Positions 19,442-28,820 are shown, counted from the first letter of the stretch. The stretch: 64,000 nt of DNA from Zobellia nedashkovskayae (GCF_015330125.1 NZ_JADDXR010000002.1:4104685-4168684); one strand, 5' to 3'. Made by a program: numbers and translations. The notes: generated by a model not told the origin, from the sequence alone.

Positions 19442-20392
19442 ATGAAGATACTTGCAAATGATGGAATTGCCCAATCGGGTATTAAAGCGCTAGAAAACGC
19501 AGGTTTTGAAGTGCTAACTACTACAGTAGCCCAAGAGCAATTACAAAATTTCATAAATGAAAACGAAATAACCGGATTATTGGTACGAGGTGCCACACAA
19601 GTAAGAAAAGATCTTATTGACAATTGCCCTAGCCTTAGACTTGTTGGGAGAGGTGGTGTTGGCATGGATAATATTGATGTGGAATACGCCGAGAAAAAAG
19701 GTTTATTTGTCATTAATACTCCTGAAGCATCTTCGTCATCGGTGGCAGAGCTTGTTTTTGCCCACCTTTTTGGAGGCGTTCGCTATTTGCACGATGCTAA
19801 CAGAAACATGCCACTTGAAGGCGATAGTAACTTCAAAAAGTTGAAAAAGTCATACGGATCAGGAACGGAGCTTCGCGGAAAAACTTTGGGGATTATCGGT
19901 TTTGGGAGAATAGGACAAGCTACGGCTAAAATAGCTTTGGGTATTGGTATGAAAGTTATTTATCATGATCCTTACTTAGAAAATACTTCTCTTGAAGTTT
20001 CTTTTTTTGATGGGCAATCGGTAACATTCAATTTTGAATCACAAGCCAAAGAAGAATTGGTGTCCACTTCGGATTTTATCACCCTTCATGTTCCCGCTCA
20101 AAAGAACTATATTCTTGGGAAAGAAGAATTTGAATTGATGAAGCCTGGTGTTGGTATTATAAATGCTGCCAGAGGGGGTGTTTTAGATGAAGTTGCTCTT
20201 GTTGATGCTTTGGAGAATGGCAATGTTATTTTTGCCGGTCTTGATGTTTATGAATCTGAACCTAAACCAGAAATCAGAATACTTATGCATCCTAATATCT
20301 CATTAACACCACATATTGGTGCCGCTACTGCAGAAGCGCAAAACAGAATAGGAATGGAATTAGCAGAACAAATCATTACCCTTTTAAAATAG
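19442..20392 (+). CDS. serA: D-3-phosphoglycerate dehydrogenase (short form)
   Basis: A 316-residue D-2-hydroxyacid dehydrogenase with the NAD-binding GFGRIGQA motif near residue 155 and the catalytic set R (AARGGVLDE), E (YESEPKPE) and H (LTPHIGAAT). The regulatory ACT domain of long SerA proteins is absent. Its position just after serC supports the phosphoglycerate dehydrogenase role over other hydroxyacid substrates. A strong terminator follows. Confidence 0.9.
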   Translation: MKILANDGIAQSGIKALENAGFEVLTTTVAQEQLQNFINENEITGLLVRGATQVRKDLIDNCPSLRLVGRGGVGMDNIDVEYAEKKGLFVINTPEASSSSVAELVFAHLFGGVRYLHDANRNMPLEGDSNFKKLKKSYGSGTELRGKTLGIIGFGRIGQATAKIALGIGMKVIYHDPYLENTSLEVSFFDGQSVTFNFESQAKEELVSTSDFITLHVPAQKNYILGKEEFELMKPGVGIINAARGGVLDEVALVDALENGNVIFAGLDVYESEPKPEIRILMHPNISLTPHIGAATAEAQNRIGMELAEQIITLLK

Positions 20393-20412
20393 TCCATATA
20401 CAATACCTTTAA

Positions 20413-20455
20413 GAAAACCTCGTTGAACAATTTACTGTTTAGCGAGGTTTTTTAT
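20413..20455 (+). terminator. Terminator after serA
   Basis: A long stem of about 14 bases (AAACCTCGTTGAACA / TGTTTAGCGAGGTTT, with two G-U pairs) around a short loop is followed by a T-run. Confidence 0.9.
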
Positions 20456-20643
20456 ATAGCCTCAGTAAACAATAGAAATTTTTATCATTCAATTAAATAT
20501 GTTTTTTTTGATAACTCTTTACTAATCAAAAGAATATATTAATCGGATTAAGTTGAGTCATTTTAAGGGTTCTTTTCCCTATTTCTCATTTTTGACAGAA
20601 ACTTTTTCGTAAATTGTTAAACAAACATAAACCATTAAATATT

Positions 20644-21276
20644 ATGTCAGGATTATTAGACCTATTAGGCAGCCCAATGGGCAAACAATTAATAAGTGGC
20701 GTAGCCAGCCAGACCGGTAATTCTACCGATCAAACAGGTAGCGTATTAAGTATGGCCTTGCCAATCTTAATGGGAGCCATGAAAAAGAATGCAGCTTCAC
20801 CAGAAGGTGCACAAGGATTAATGAGTGCGCTTTCGGGAAAACATGACGGAGGCATATTAGACAACCTTGGTGGGCTTTTTAGCGGTGGCGTAGACCAATC
20901 TGTTATGGACGATGGTGCAGGTATATTAGGTCACGTTCTAGGTGGTAAGCAAGCAACTGTAGAAAATGCATTAAGTCAAAAATCCGGAATGGACGCAGGT
21001 TCTGTTGCTACCATATTAAAAGTGGCCGCTCCTATTCTTTTAGGATTTTTAGGTAAACAATCAAAAGAACAGAATATTAGCGATTCTAATGGAATTGGTA
21101 ATCTCCTTGGCAGCTTTATGGGCGGTGGCGACTCTGGTAACCAACAACAGTCCCTAATTGAATCTTTTTTAGACTCTGATGGTGACGGTAGTATTCTTGA
21201 TGACGTTGCCTCTATGGCCCTTGGTGGCAATAAAGGTGGCATTGGCGGCCTTTTAGGAGGTCTTTTTGGAAAGTAA
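20644..21276 (+). CDS. DUF937 (YidB-like) domain protein
   Basis: A 210-residue protein rich in Gly, Ser and Leu that matches the DUF937 pattern: SGLLDLLGSPMGKQLISGVASQTG at the start, LSMALPILMGAMKKNA near 40, then a second repeat with ILKVAAPILLGFLGKQSKEQN near 125. It has glycine-rich repeats (LLGSFMGGGD, GGIGGLLGGLFG). Function in this family is unknown. ATG 20644 fits the conserved N terminus; an upstream in-frame TTG at 20614 adds residues unlike the family. Confidence 0.85.
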   Translation: MSGLLDLLGSPMGKQLISGVASQTGNSTDQTGSVLSMALPILMGAMKKNAASPEGAQGLMSALSGKHDGGILDNLGGLFSGGVDQSVMDDGAGILGHVLGGKQATVENALSQKSGMDAGSVATILKVAAPILLGFLGKQSKEQNISDSNGIGNLLGSFMGGGDSGNQQQSLIESFLDSDGDGSILDDVASMALGGNKGGIGGLLGGLFGK

Positions 21277-21302
21277 AAACTAGATTGTTAAATAGCATAC
21301 TT

Positions 21303-21334
21303 AAGCCACTTGTTAATTCAAGTGGCTTTTTTTT
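21303..21334 (+). terminator. Terminator after the DUF937 gene
   Basis: A perfect 9-base stem (AAGCCACTT / AAGTGGCTT) with an 8-base loop is followed by a T run. Confidence 0.92.
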
Positions 21335-21378
21335 GTAAATTGTATAACAGTCGTTGCGATACTACTAAGAATCAGATT

Positions 21379-21837
21379 ATGAAAAAGATATATTTAGTTT
21401 TAGGAACACTTAGCTTTTTTACCTTGTTGATCGCTAGTAGTTGTTCTAGCGCAAAAGAAGTTGTTGCTATTTCTGATGAAGAAAAAGTCGCCTTTCAGCA
21501 AAAGGAAAGAGACACCATTACAATTGCTAGCGATGCCACAGAATATGAGATTATAATCATTGAACCAGGATTTAATTTTTGGTTACAGAGTATCGCAAAA
21601 CCACGTAATTATTATTCACAGTCGTACATGGAAAATCGGAATCAGATTTTTGTTGTCAATTACAACCAAAAGGTAATGCAGCCTATGCGTTACGACCCTA
21701 ATCTTTACGAGCAACAAATCAATTATGAACCTAACATAGATTATGGTTATGAAGTGAATTATAAGCTCTATAATTACTTTATTTATTTCCAACGAAAATA
21801 CAATCAGCGCTTGGGGCCTTTTGTACCAAGAATTTGA
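21379..21837 (+). CDS. DUF6146 family lipoprotein
   Basis: A 152-residue predicted lipoprotein with a signal peptide ending in the lipobox ASSCSS (Cys near 22). The remainder carries the pattern I associate with DUF6146: EYEIIIIEPGFNFWLQSIAKPRNYYSQSYMENRNQIFV and YEPNIDYGYEVNYKLYNYFIYFQRKYNQRLG. It starts at ATG 21379, where the signal peptide begins; the upstream in-frame extension crosses the previous terminator. The DUF6787 gene follows 27 bases later, probably in one transcript. Function unknown. Confidence 0.8.
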   Translation: MKKIYLVLGTLSFFTLLIASSCSSAKEVVAISDEEKVAFQQKERDTITIASDATEYEIIIIEPGFNFWLQSIAKPRNYYSQSYMENRNQIFVVNYNQKVMQPMRYDPNLYEQQINYEPNIDYGYEVNYKLYNYFIYFQRKYNQRLGPFVPRI

Positions 21838-21864
21838 TTGCCTATATTTGCTTAGATACAAGTT

Positions 21865-22167
21865 ATGAAAAAATTAAAACAACGCTGGGGAATAGACTCT
21901 AATCTTCAGTTAGCCGTCATTTTTTTAGTCTTTGCTATTACTGGCTCCACTGCCACTAAACTAGCTGCGCCCGTTACCGCATTTATCGGTCTTGATAGCG
22001 AAACAACTAATGCCTGGATATATTGGACTTTTCGCATTCTGCTCATATTCCCAATTTACCAAGTGCTTTTAGTGGCATTTGGATGGCTTTTTGGTCAGTT
22101 TCAGTTCTTCTGGAATTTTGAGAAGAAAATGATAAACAGACTCGGTCTGGGGTTTCTTCTTAAATAA
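21865..22167 (+). CDS. DUF6787 family small membrane protein
   Basis: This 100-residue protein begins MKKLKQRWGIDSNLQL, followed by a hydrophobic segment (AVIFLVFAITGSTATKLAAPVTAFIGL) and a second one (IYWTFRILLIFPIYQVLLVAFGWLFGQ). It ends in a charged tail (FFWNFEKKMINRLG). This is the form of a two-helix inner-membrane protein of the flavobacterial DUF6787 type. It sits just after the DUF6146 lipoprotein, which is its usual neighbour as far as I recall. Role unknown. Confidence 0.75.
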   Translation: MKKLKQRWGIDSNLQLAVIFLVFAITGSTATKLAAPVTAFIGLDSETTNAWIYWTFRILLIFPIYQVLLVAFGWLFGQFQFFWNFEKKMINRLGLGFLLK

Positions 22168-22217
22168 TTTATCCATTCTTTTTTAAAGGCCATGGCGTTG
22201 TTTTATAATTTTGCCAC

Positions 22218-22547
22218 ATGAATAAAATTACCGGTATTTTAATTTCATTAACCTCTATTTTGCTGGTAACTTGTCTTCTCATCCCTTCATTAGCTAAGTT
22301 TGCGCACGCACTAAACGAACATCATTCTGAAGAATGTACAGATGCAAACAGGCTGCATGTTCATGAAGCTGAACTAGATTGTGATTTTCAAAAGTTTCAA
22401 TTATCACCTCAATTTGCTCAATTTACAATCACTTTCAATCAGTATAAACATGCCCTAATAAAAGAAGGTATTACTAATTTTTATTTCTTTTTAAGTAAGT
22501 ACCAAAAACTTCAATTTATTCTTAGGGGACCTCCCTATCTTTCATAA
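22218..22547 (+). CDS. Small exported His-rich protein heading a TonB-receptor locus
   Basis: This 109-residue protein has an N-terminal signal or anchor segment (ITGILISLTSILLVTCLLIPSLAKFAHAL). A short His/Cys/acidic patch follows (HHSEECTDANRLHVHEAELDC, as separated ligands about residues 35-56), which could bind a metal. The C-terminal end is aromatic and finishes LRGPPYLS. A TonB receptor begins 53 bases downstream. The general plan (signal, His/acidic patch, PP near the C terminus) recurs in the small gene ahead of the RND metal pump at 40.2-40.7 kb. Not assigned to a named family. Confidence 0.6.
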   Translation: MNKITGILISLTSILLVTCLLIPSLAKFAHALNEHHSEECTDANRLHVHEAELDCDFQKFQLSPQFAQFTITFNQYKHALIKEGITNFYFFLSKYQKLQFILRGPPYLS

Positions 22548-22600
22548 TTACTTTGACTTACAATATCTTTATTTAAGTATCACTTTAAACTACATGCATT

Positions 22601-24820
22601 ATGAAACGTATCATAAATGTGTTACTTTTTACAATGTTGGGCACTTTTTTACAGGCTCAAAATTCTATATCAGGAACAATTACAGATAAAATAGACCAAG
22701 CTACTTTATTTGGCGCAGAAGTTTATTTTCCTCAATTGGAAAAGGGCACCGTAACCGACGAAAATGGATATTATGAATTGAAAAATTTACCTACAGGGAG
22801 CTATAAATTAATAATATCCCATATTGGGTTCCTAACTTCATCACAGTCCATTGTGATTACCGATGGCAACACCTCTTTTAATGCTCAATTGACGCCTAGC
22901 GCCATAGAAATGGAAGAAATTATTGTTTCAACCCCATTCCACAAATTACAGCGTGAAAATGTTATGAAGGTCGAAAGAGCTGATATGAAAGATTTAAAAG
23001 CCCAAGGTGCAGTTACGTTGAGCGAAGGAATAACTAATGTTCCAGGGGTTGAAAGTGTCTCCACAGGGCTAGGAATAGGCAAACCGGTCATAAGAGGATT
23101 AAGCTCCAACCGGGTTTTGGTATATGCACAAGGTATTCGTCTTGAAAATCAGCAGTTTGGTGACGAGCACGGTCTTGGTATAAGCGATGCGGGTATTGAG
23201 AGTGTAGAAGTTATAAAAGGACCCGCTTCCCTACTTTACGGCTCCGATGCACTAGGTGGCGTATTATATCTGAATCCGGAAAAATTTGCTTTACCAAATA
23301 AAACCGAAGGCGATGTAAACCTTACTTATTTTTCAAATACCGAGGGAATAAATGCCAATGCCGGATTTAAAACCTCTGGAGAAAAATTCAAGTTTATGTT
23401 ACGAGGAAGCACGGCAAGTCATACGGATTATCACACAGGAGATGATGTAACGGTTACCAACTCCAGGTTTCAAGAACAAGATATTAAAACAGGCGTAGCT
23501 TACCAAGGAACCAGCTTTAAAACGGAGCTTAGGTACAACTATAATTATTTGAAATTAGGTATTCCCGAAGAAATTGGTGAGCAAACGAATGACCGCACTC
23601 CCCTTTCTCCTTATGAATCTATAGATAATCATATATTAAGTTCAAAAACCAATATTTTCTTTGGCAAATCTAGTTTAGAGACTACTCTAGGCTATACTTT
23701 TAATACTAGAAAGGAATTTGAGGAAGGTGAAGATGAAGCTGCTTTAGACATGAATTTGGCCACCTTCAACTATAATCTTCTATATCACCTGCCAAAATGG
23801 GGGAATTGGGAAACTATAGTTGGAGCACAAGGTATGCACCAAACTAATTCAAATTTTGGCGAAGAGGCCCTTATTCCTGATGCGACCACCAATGATATAG
23901 GTTTTTTAGCTACTTCTCACCTCCATTTTGAGAACAATAGCGATATGCAATTTGGAATTCGCTATGACCGTCGTGCATTAGATGGAGAGGAAAATGGAAT
24001 TTCTGGTGAAGAAGGTTATATATCACCTATTGACCAGAGCTACAACAGTTTTAATGCCGCATTGGGCTACAAACTTGAACTCTTAAAAAAGCTAACAGGC
24101 AGAATAAACCTAGCATCAGGTTTCAGAGCTCCTAATTTGGCCGAATTGACTTCTAATGGGGTTCACGAAGGTACTAACCGCTATGAAATTGGTAATGCCG
24201 ATTTAAGCAACGAGCAGAACCTTCAGACTGATATCTCAATAGAATACAAGAACGAGCACATGGAGTTTTATGTGAACGGATTCTATAATTCCGTGAACGA
24301 CTTTATTTTCATTCAGTCTAACGGACAGACTATTGAGGAAAATGAAGTTTTTCTATACCAACAACAAGATGCTAAATTATACGGTGGAGAAATAGGACTT
24401 CATATTCACCCGCACCCATTAGATTGGCTACATATTGAAAGTAGCTTTGAAACGGTTACCGGAAAACTAAAAGATGATACCTATTTGCCTTTAATCCCCG
24501 CGAATTCGCTTACCAATACTTTACGAACAGAATTTACAAAAACAAATAACCGGCTAGAAAGCAGCTATGCATTTATCACCTTAAAATCAGTGTTTAAACA
24601 GAATAATATAAGTGGATTTGAACTAGCTTCGGATGGATACAACCTACTAAATATAGGGCTTGGAGGAACAACTTTATTGTTTAATCATCCTATAGACATT
24701 CGTTTAAGCGGAAACAACATCCTTAATACGGATTATATTTCGCACTTATCTAGGTTAAAAGGCGATGGCATATCTAATATTGGTAGGAATATCAATTTAG
24801 GGGTGAGCATTCCTCTTTAA
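22601..24820 (+). CDS. TonB-dependent receptor, possible metal or metal-chelate transporter
   Basis: This 739-residue outer-membrane receptor has a signal peptide ending in FLQAQ. A carboxypeptidase-regulatory-like domain covers about residues 22-100 (ISGTITDKIDQATLFGAEVYFP). The plug follows (VPGVESVSTGLGIGKPVIRGLSSNRVLVYAQGIRLENQQFGDEHGLGI, IESVEVIKGPASLLYGSDALGGVLYL), then a 22-strand-type barrel. The plug pattern with QFGDEHG resembles ZnuD-like receptors. Together with the small His-rich gene upstream this suggests a transition metal, but the ligand is an inference. It has no STN domain and hence probably no sigma/anti-sigma signalling. Confidence 0.88.
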   Translation: MKRIINVLLFTMLGTFLQAQNSISGTITDKIDQATLFGAEVYFPQLEKGTVTDENGYYELKNLPTGSYKLIISHIGFLTSSQSIVITDGNTSFNAQLTPSAIEMEEIIVSTPFHKLQRENVMKVERADMKDLKAQGAVTLSEGITNVPGVESVSTGLGIGKPVIRGLSSNRVLVYAQGIRLENQQFGDEHGLGISDAGIESVEVIKGPASLLYGSDALGGVLYLNPEKFALPNKTEGDVNLTYFSNTEGINANAGFKTSGEKFKFMLRGSTASHTDYHTGDDVTVTNSRFQEQDIKTGVAYQGTSFKTELRYNYNYLKLGIPEEIGEQTNDRTPLSPYESIDNHILSSKTNIFFGKSSLETTLGYTFNTRKEFEEGEDEAALDMNLATFNYNLLYHLPKWGNWETIVGAQGMHQTNSNFGEEALIPDATTNDIGFLATSHLHFENNSDMQFGIRYDRRALDGEENGISGEEGYISPIDQSYNSFNAALGYKLELLKKLTGRINLASGFRAPNLAELTSNGVHEGTNRYEIGNADLSNEQNLQTDISIEYKNEHMEFYVNGFYNSVNDFIFIQSNGQTIEENEVFLYQQQDAKLYGGEIGLHIHPHPLDWLHIESSFETVTGKLKDDTYLPLIPANSLTNTLRTEFTKTNNRLESSYAFITLKSVFKQNNISGFELASDGYNLLNIGLGGTTLLFNHPIDIRLSGNNILNTDYISHLSRLKGDGISNIGRNINLGVSIPL

Positions 24821-24843
24821 AATTAAACTCACCTACTACTAAG

Positions 24844-24893
24844 CCGCAAGTCAACTAGAAAAACTACTATTTGCTTGCGGTTTTATTTTTTTC
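24844..24893 (+). terminator. Terminator of the TonB receptor, overlapping the end of the convergent gene
   Basis: CCGCAAG (24844-24850) pairs with CTTGCGG (24874-24880), followed by TTTTATTTTTTT. The 3' arm and T-run lie inside the last codons of the oppositely oriented fatty acid hydroxylase gene. Confidence 0.75.
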
Positions 24894-25763
24894 CTTAAAA
24901 TGAAAACCATGAACAAGTTGGCCAAAAAATCCTTTAGGCATTTTATCATCACCTTCGTAACCTAATGGGACCAAACCACTGTCTTCGGGGATATAGTCGG
25001 TTTTAAAAATATAATCCCAGAGACTTAAGCTAATACCGTAATTTACACCATTCTTCTTTCCTTCCGGAAGCTCATAAGCATGGTGGTACAAATGCATGAC
25101 CGGGTTATTGAAAATATACTTTAACGGGCCCCAAGTTAGTTTAATGTTCGAATGATTAAGATGCCCTATTGCTATAGCAAAAAAATGAACGATATAAGCC
25201 TGCTCAGGCTCAAACCCTCCCAATACCATTACCGCAAAAGTTTTAAGAGGTTTGTAAAATAAATTCTCCATCCAATGGTAACGCATATGGGCTGCAAAAC
25301 CCATTTCTTTTACACTATGATGAACCTTATGAAACTCCCATAAAAAAGCATACCTATGAAGCAGCATATGAGTAAACCATTGCACAAAATCCAGCAGCAC
25401 AAAAAAGACTGTTAACTGCAAGATTGGAGGCCATTCATGCAGGTTAATAAGCGCTAAAGCATCAGATGGCATTCCAATGTCTAAAAACATCAATTCCAAT
25501 AACTTATAAAATCCACTTATTGCAATTACGAAAAGGAAGAAATTGAAAAATATATAAAATGCATCCAACCAAAAATCTCTTCTAAATACCGCCTGATTTT
25601 TCCGCCATGGAAAAGCAATTTCCAGAATCCATACCAATGCCGAGAGTACTATAATACCCCAGAAATAATTGGTATACCAAGGAACATCAAACAGGATAGA
25701 TTTCCATGTCCAATTAAGAGTTCCCAATAGGGAATCTAGAAATGCATCAAAGTATTTTTCCAT
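24867..25763 (-). CDS. Sterol desaturase / fatty acid hydroxylase superfamily membrane enzyme
   Basis: A 298-residue integral membrane di-iron oxygenase with several hydrophobic segments. The eight-histidine pattern is visible: HMLLH near residue 135, HKVHH near 150, a later H-LNH region near 203, and HLYHH near 228. Substrates in this superfamily include sterols, fatty acids, carotenoids and alkylglycerols, and the sequence alone does not decide. It lies just downstream of the sulfite dehydrogenase/cytochrome pair on the same strand, with a 42-base gap. Confidence 0.85.
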   Translation of the reverse strand: MEKYFDAFLDSLLGTLNWTWKSILFDVPWYTNYFWGIIVLSALVWILEIAFPWRKNQAVFRRDFWLDAFYIFFNFFLFVIAISGFYKLLELMFLDIGMPSDALALINLHEWPPILQLTVFFVLLDFVQWFTHMLLHRYAFLWEFHKVHHSVKEMGFAAHMRYHWMENLFYKPLKTFAVMVLGGFEPEQAYIVHFFAIAIGHLNHSNIKLTWGPLKYIFNNPVMHLYHHAYELPEGKKNGVNYGISLSLWDYIFKTDYIPEDSGLVPLGYEGDDKMPKGFFGQLVHGFHFKEKNKTASK

Positions 25764-25805
25764 TGTTAAATAAGCTTTTGCATAATATAGGTCGGAAAAG
25801 AATGC

Positions 25806-26294
25806 TTAATCTTTCAATTCGTACCAATCAATATCTGTAAGAACCGTTCTTCTACCCTTCTTTTGAGGCGGATAATTCGTAACCAGATAATCTATGATAA
25901 TATCTTCATTTTCTCCTAAGTCCCATAAATTTTGGGTTTCCTGCATCCATTTGATGGTTGCTTTCCAGCGTTCTTTGTTCATTCGGTTCTGGATGACCAG
26001 CTTGGCCGAATGACAATTGGTGCAATTTTGAACGATCTCCATCATTCCAGGACCTTCAACGAAACCGGTACGCACGTGAATGCCGTTTTCAATTTTATCA
26101 AAATCATCTTCTTCAACTGGTACGGTAACTATTTCTGAATCAGGCTCAGAACCCTTAAAAATTGATATATCTGGGTTTTTTATCAGATACACTAATGCAA
26201 CGACAAAAACGCCAATACTAGCGCAAACGATAACAAGCACCTTATAAAAACTCCGAAAATCCTTTTTTAGTTTATCATGATTTTGCTTTTCCAT
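25806..26294 (-). CDS. Membrane-anchored monohaem cytochrome c, probable electron acceptor of sulfite dehydrogenase
   Basis: A 162-residue protein with one N-terminal membrane segment (VLVIVCASIGVFVVALVYLI), a linker of about 50 residues and a single haem c site, CTNCH, near residue 95. A Met suited to be the distal ligand appears later (WMQETQNLWDLGENED). Its ATG directly follows the stop of the molybdenum enzyme gene (26295/26294), so the two are translationally coupled. By analogy with SorAB it would take electrons from sulfite oxidation. Confidence 0.85.
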   Translation of the reverse strand: MEKQNHDKLKKDFRSFYKVLVIVCASIGVFVVALVYLIKNPDISIFKGSEPDSEIVTVPVEEDDFDKIENGIHVRTGFVEGPGMMEIVQNCTNCHSAKLVIQNRMNKERWKATIKWMQETQNLWDLGENEDIIIDYLVTNYPPQKKGRRTVLTDIDWYELKD

Positions 26295-27515
26295 CTATGC
26301 GATTTTTACAGCTATTCTATGACAAGCATTGTTTAAGTATCCTTTTGGGTTCCAACCGGGAAGCAACATAGGTTGAGCAACACCATTAGAATCAGTAGCC
26401 TTTGCCCAAACTTCATAATACCCTTCTTGCGGAAAATCTACCTCTGCAGAAAAATGTTGCCATGCCAAACGGTTCGCAGGTTTATCTAGCACGCATGTTT
26501 TCCAAGTAGCTCCAAAATCTATGGAATACTCCATTTTAGCAACCTGTAACTCACCGGCCCAAGCATGTCCTCTAACAGTTAATGTTTTTCCTTTAGAAAT
26601 GGTAGCACCAGATTTTGGATAGGTAATTAATGATTTTACTGGCATCGATTCAATGATGCACATATCCTCATCAGCTACTTTAGCACCTGGAGCAACAGGC
26701 TTACAAGGCATGCGATAGGCAGTACCCGTCATTTTAGTACCGTCATGCACGATATTCCGAACACTTATTCTTTGCAACCATTTACCCGAAACCGAAGCTG
26801 GCCACCCTCCAGCAACCACACGAAGTGGATAACCGTGCGCCAAAGGAATATCTTCGCCATTCATTTTAAATGCCAATATAGTTTCATCTTGTAGTGCTTT
26901 TGCCATTGGCGCGCCTCGTGAAATGGGTTCTTTTGTAGGGTCTCTACTTAAGTGAATATCTGCTGCGTGATAACCAAAATATACGGCATCATCTTTTATA
27001 CCTACATCCTCTAGCACATCACGAAGTCTAATACCCGTCCAACTAGCGCAATAAACAGCGCCAATAGTCCATTGGTTTCCTTTAGCTGGCGGATCAAACT
27101 CGCTCCTTCCATTACCGCCGCATTCTAAGGTTAATTGGTAGGTGTGTTGTTTAAATTTTGATTTAAGCTCGTCCAAAGTGTAGGTTTTCTTTTGTTTAAC
27201 AGATTCACCGTCTATGGTAAGCGTCCAGTTCTTTACATCTATCTCTTCTGGTACAAGTCCATTATTACGAATAAAAATATACTTGTTAGGCGTGATGTTA
27301 TCATCTAACAAATGAGCCTGAGCTTCCATATTCCAAGGCTTGTCGTTCAAAACGACCATTTCCTTGTCTTTGTTGAATAATTTAAAAGGGTCTGGGTCTT
27401 GCAGCGCCAATGGAATATAATTCTCTACCATTTTAGAGCCATACACAATATCAGCTCCAACAATACTTGCTAAAGATGCAAGTGCTGCTTTTCCTATGAA
27501 CTTTCTTCTTTGCAT
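26295..27515 (-). CDS. Sulfite oxidase family molybdenum enzyme (sulfite dehydrogenase, SorA-like)
   Basis: A 406-residue exported molybdopterin enzyme oxidising sulfite to sulfate. The N terminus MQRRKFIGKAALASLASIVG is a twin-arginine-like signal. The molybdopterin domain holds the Mo-ligating cysteine in LTLECGGNGRSEF near residue 130, with further family motifs GAVYCASWTGIRLRDVL and HGYPLRVVAGGWPA. The C-terminal dimerisation domain (about 290-400) is immunoglobulin-like, ending GYLNNACHRIAV. No haem b5 domain is present; electrons go to the cytochrome c encoded next. Confidence 0.92.
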   Translation of the reverse strand: MQRRKFIGKAALASLASIVGADIVYGSKMVENYIPLALQDPDPFKLFNKDKEMVVLNDKPWNMEAQAHLLDDNITPNKYIFIRNNGLVPEEIDVKNWTLTIDGESVKQKKTYTLDELKSKFKQHTYQLTLECGGNGRSEFDPPAKGNQWTIGAVYCASWTGIRLRDVLEDVGIKDDAVYFGYHAADIHLSRDPTKEPISRGAPMAKALQDETILAFKMNGEDIPLAHGYPLRVVAGGWPASVSGKWLQRISVRNIVHDGTKMTGTAYRMPCKPVAPGAKVADEDMCIIESMPVKSLITYPKSGATISKGKTLTVRGHAWAGELQVAKMEYSIDFGATWKTCVLDKPANRLAWQHFSAEVDFPQEGYYEVWAKATDSNGVAQPMLLPGWNPKGYLNNACHRIAVKIA

Positions 27516-27538
27516 AAAATTTAGGTCTGGGTTACACT

Positions 27539-27546
27539 CAAAGTTA
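27539..27546 (-). promoter_or_regulatory. Candidate -7 element of the sulfite dehydrogenase operon
   Basis: On the minus strand TAACTTTG matches the Bacteroidota -7 consensus TAnnTTTG exactly, 24 bases before the start codon. I could not find a well-spaced -33 TTG, so this is tentative. Confidence 0.35.
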
Positions 27547-27806
27547 TAGATATTTAGTATACCCCTCTATGCTGGTCCAAAATTTATTTTTTTTTTAAGA
27601 ATTCAGATTTATACTTGGCTAAAAAAGATTGACCAAAATAATGTTATGAAGGATAAGCCCCTTAATGAACAAAGGTTGAAGTGGTATTAACCAAAACATA
27701 TATAACCTATTGAAAATTAGATTTATAAAAAAAGGTATTGAATCTATAGGCTTTTATGCTGCTATTTAAAAATTAAAAAAGAAGTGGAATACTGCTGAAA
27801 GGCAAA
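27547..27806. other. Gene-free AT-rich stretch
   Basis: About 260 bases upstream of the sulfite dehydrogenase gene contain no supported gene, RNA or repeat. Confidence 0.5.
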
Positions 27807-28112
27807 TTAAGCATTAACCTCTATTGTTTCCGTTTCTTTAGATTTTTTGAAAACGTAGGTGTACAACCACATAAGCGTAAAAGTAGGTATGACATCTAAA
27901 CCGGGAATAATCTCCTCTAAAAAAGTAACGATACCAGCACCCTGACCAATTTTACCTTTATACATGCGGGTCATGAGCCAACCGGCTAGCGGCGCCCAAA
28001 CAATATCCGAAAACTCACCTACAAACGGAATGGCAAATGAAAGCATGCCTATACCATCAAAAAGTAAACTTATGAGTAGTTTTTTATATTTTTCGTCTTT
28101 ATCTTTTGACAT
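27807..28112 (-). CDS. Small two-helix membrane protein, unknown function
   Basis: This 101-residue protein has a charged N terminus (SKDKDEKYKKLL), a hydrophobic hairpin (ISLLFDGIGMLSFAIPFVGEFSDIVWAPLAGWLM), a short loop (TRMYKGKIGQGAG) and a second hydrophobic part (IVTFLEEIIPGLDVIPTFTLMWLYTYVF). The repeated PFVGEFSDI / IIPGLDVIP pattern looks like a re-entrant or paired helix arrangement. I know similar unnamed proteins from flavobacteria but no function. It lies downstream of folE but is separated from it by a terminator. Confidence 0.65.
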   Translation of the reverse strand: MSKDKDEKYKKLLISLLFDGIGMLSFAIPFVGEFSDIVWAPLAGWLMTRMYKGKIGQGAGIVTFLEEIIPGLDVIPTFTLMWLYTYVFKKSKETETIEVNA

Positions 28113-28170
28113 AATGGAAAGTATTTATTCTTATTACTAAAAGCAATAAGAATGCCAAAAAATAATCTAA

Positions 28171-28203
28171 AAAAAACACCTCTTTAGATGAGGTGTTTTT
28201 TTT
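28171..28203 (-). terminator. Bidirectional-looking terminator after folE
   Basis: AAAAACACCTC and GAGGTGTTTTT form an 11-base perfect stem with a 7-base loop, 6 bases past the folE stop codon on the minus strand. Confidence 0.9.
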
Positions 28204-28208
28204 AGCTC

Positions 28209-28808
28209 CTACGATAAATCTGAGCTGATCAATTTTAAAAACTCATTCCGAGTTTCAATTTTTTCAAATTGCCCTCTAAATCCAGATGTTGTGGTAACCG
28301 AATTCTGTTTTTGCACTCCACGCATCATCATACACATGTGCGATGCCTCTATTACTACAGCTACACCTTTGGGTTTTAAAGTACTATTAATACACTCCAG
28401 AATATCGTGTGTAAGACGTTCCTGTACCTGCAAACGACGTGCAAAAACATCTACTACACGTGGAATTTTACTTAAACCTACAATATGCCCGTTTGGAATG
28501 TAGGCCACGTGTGCTTTACCAAAGAAAGGTAACATATGATGTTCGCAAAGTGAATACAACTCAATGTTCTTAATGATGACCATATCATCATAATCCTCTT
28601 TGAACATGGCACTTTTAAGTATTTCAACAGCATCTTGTTGATAGCCTTGCGTAAGAAAAAGCATAGCTTTGGCTGCTCTTTCGGGTGTTTTTACTAACCC
28701 TTCTCGAGTGACATCCTCTCCTATTCCATCTATAATTTTTGAAAAACGGTCTTTGACCTCCGTTGTAATTTCCATATTATATTCTTCAAAATTTTTATAG
28801 GGTGCCAT
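28209..28808 (-). CDS. folE: GTP cyclohydrolase I
   Basis: A 199-residue enzyme converting GTP to 7,8-dihydroneopterin triphosphate, the first step to folate, tetrahydropterins and queuosine. Zinc ligands are in [13 protein letters not shown] (Cys and His near 87-90) and HMCMMMRG near 158. The substrate-binding loop is [23 protein letters not shown]. The [11 protein letters not shown] start is conserved in flavobacterial FolE, supporting 28808. A GTTTA-N18-TAAAC element lies 16 bases upstream of the start codon, the same element as at the photolyase-cluster promoters 13-22 kb away. Confidence 0.96.
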   Translation of the reverse strand: MAPYKNFEEYNMEITTEVKDRFSKIIDGIGEDVTREGLVKTPERAAKAMLFLTQGYQQDAVEILKSAMFKEDYDDMVIIKNIELYSLCEHHMLPFFGKAHVAYIPNGHIVGLSKIPRVVDVFARRLQVQERLTHDILECINSTLKPKGVAVVIEASHMCMMMRGVQKQNSVTTTSGFRGQFEKIETRNEFLKLISSDLS

Positions 28809-28820
28809 AAAGGTTTTTTA

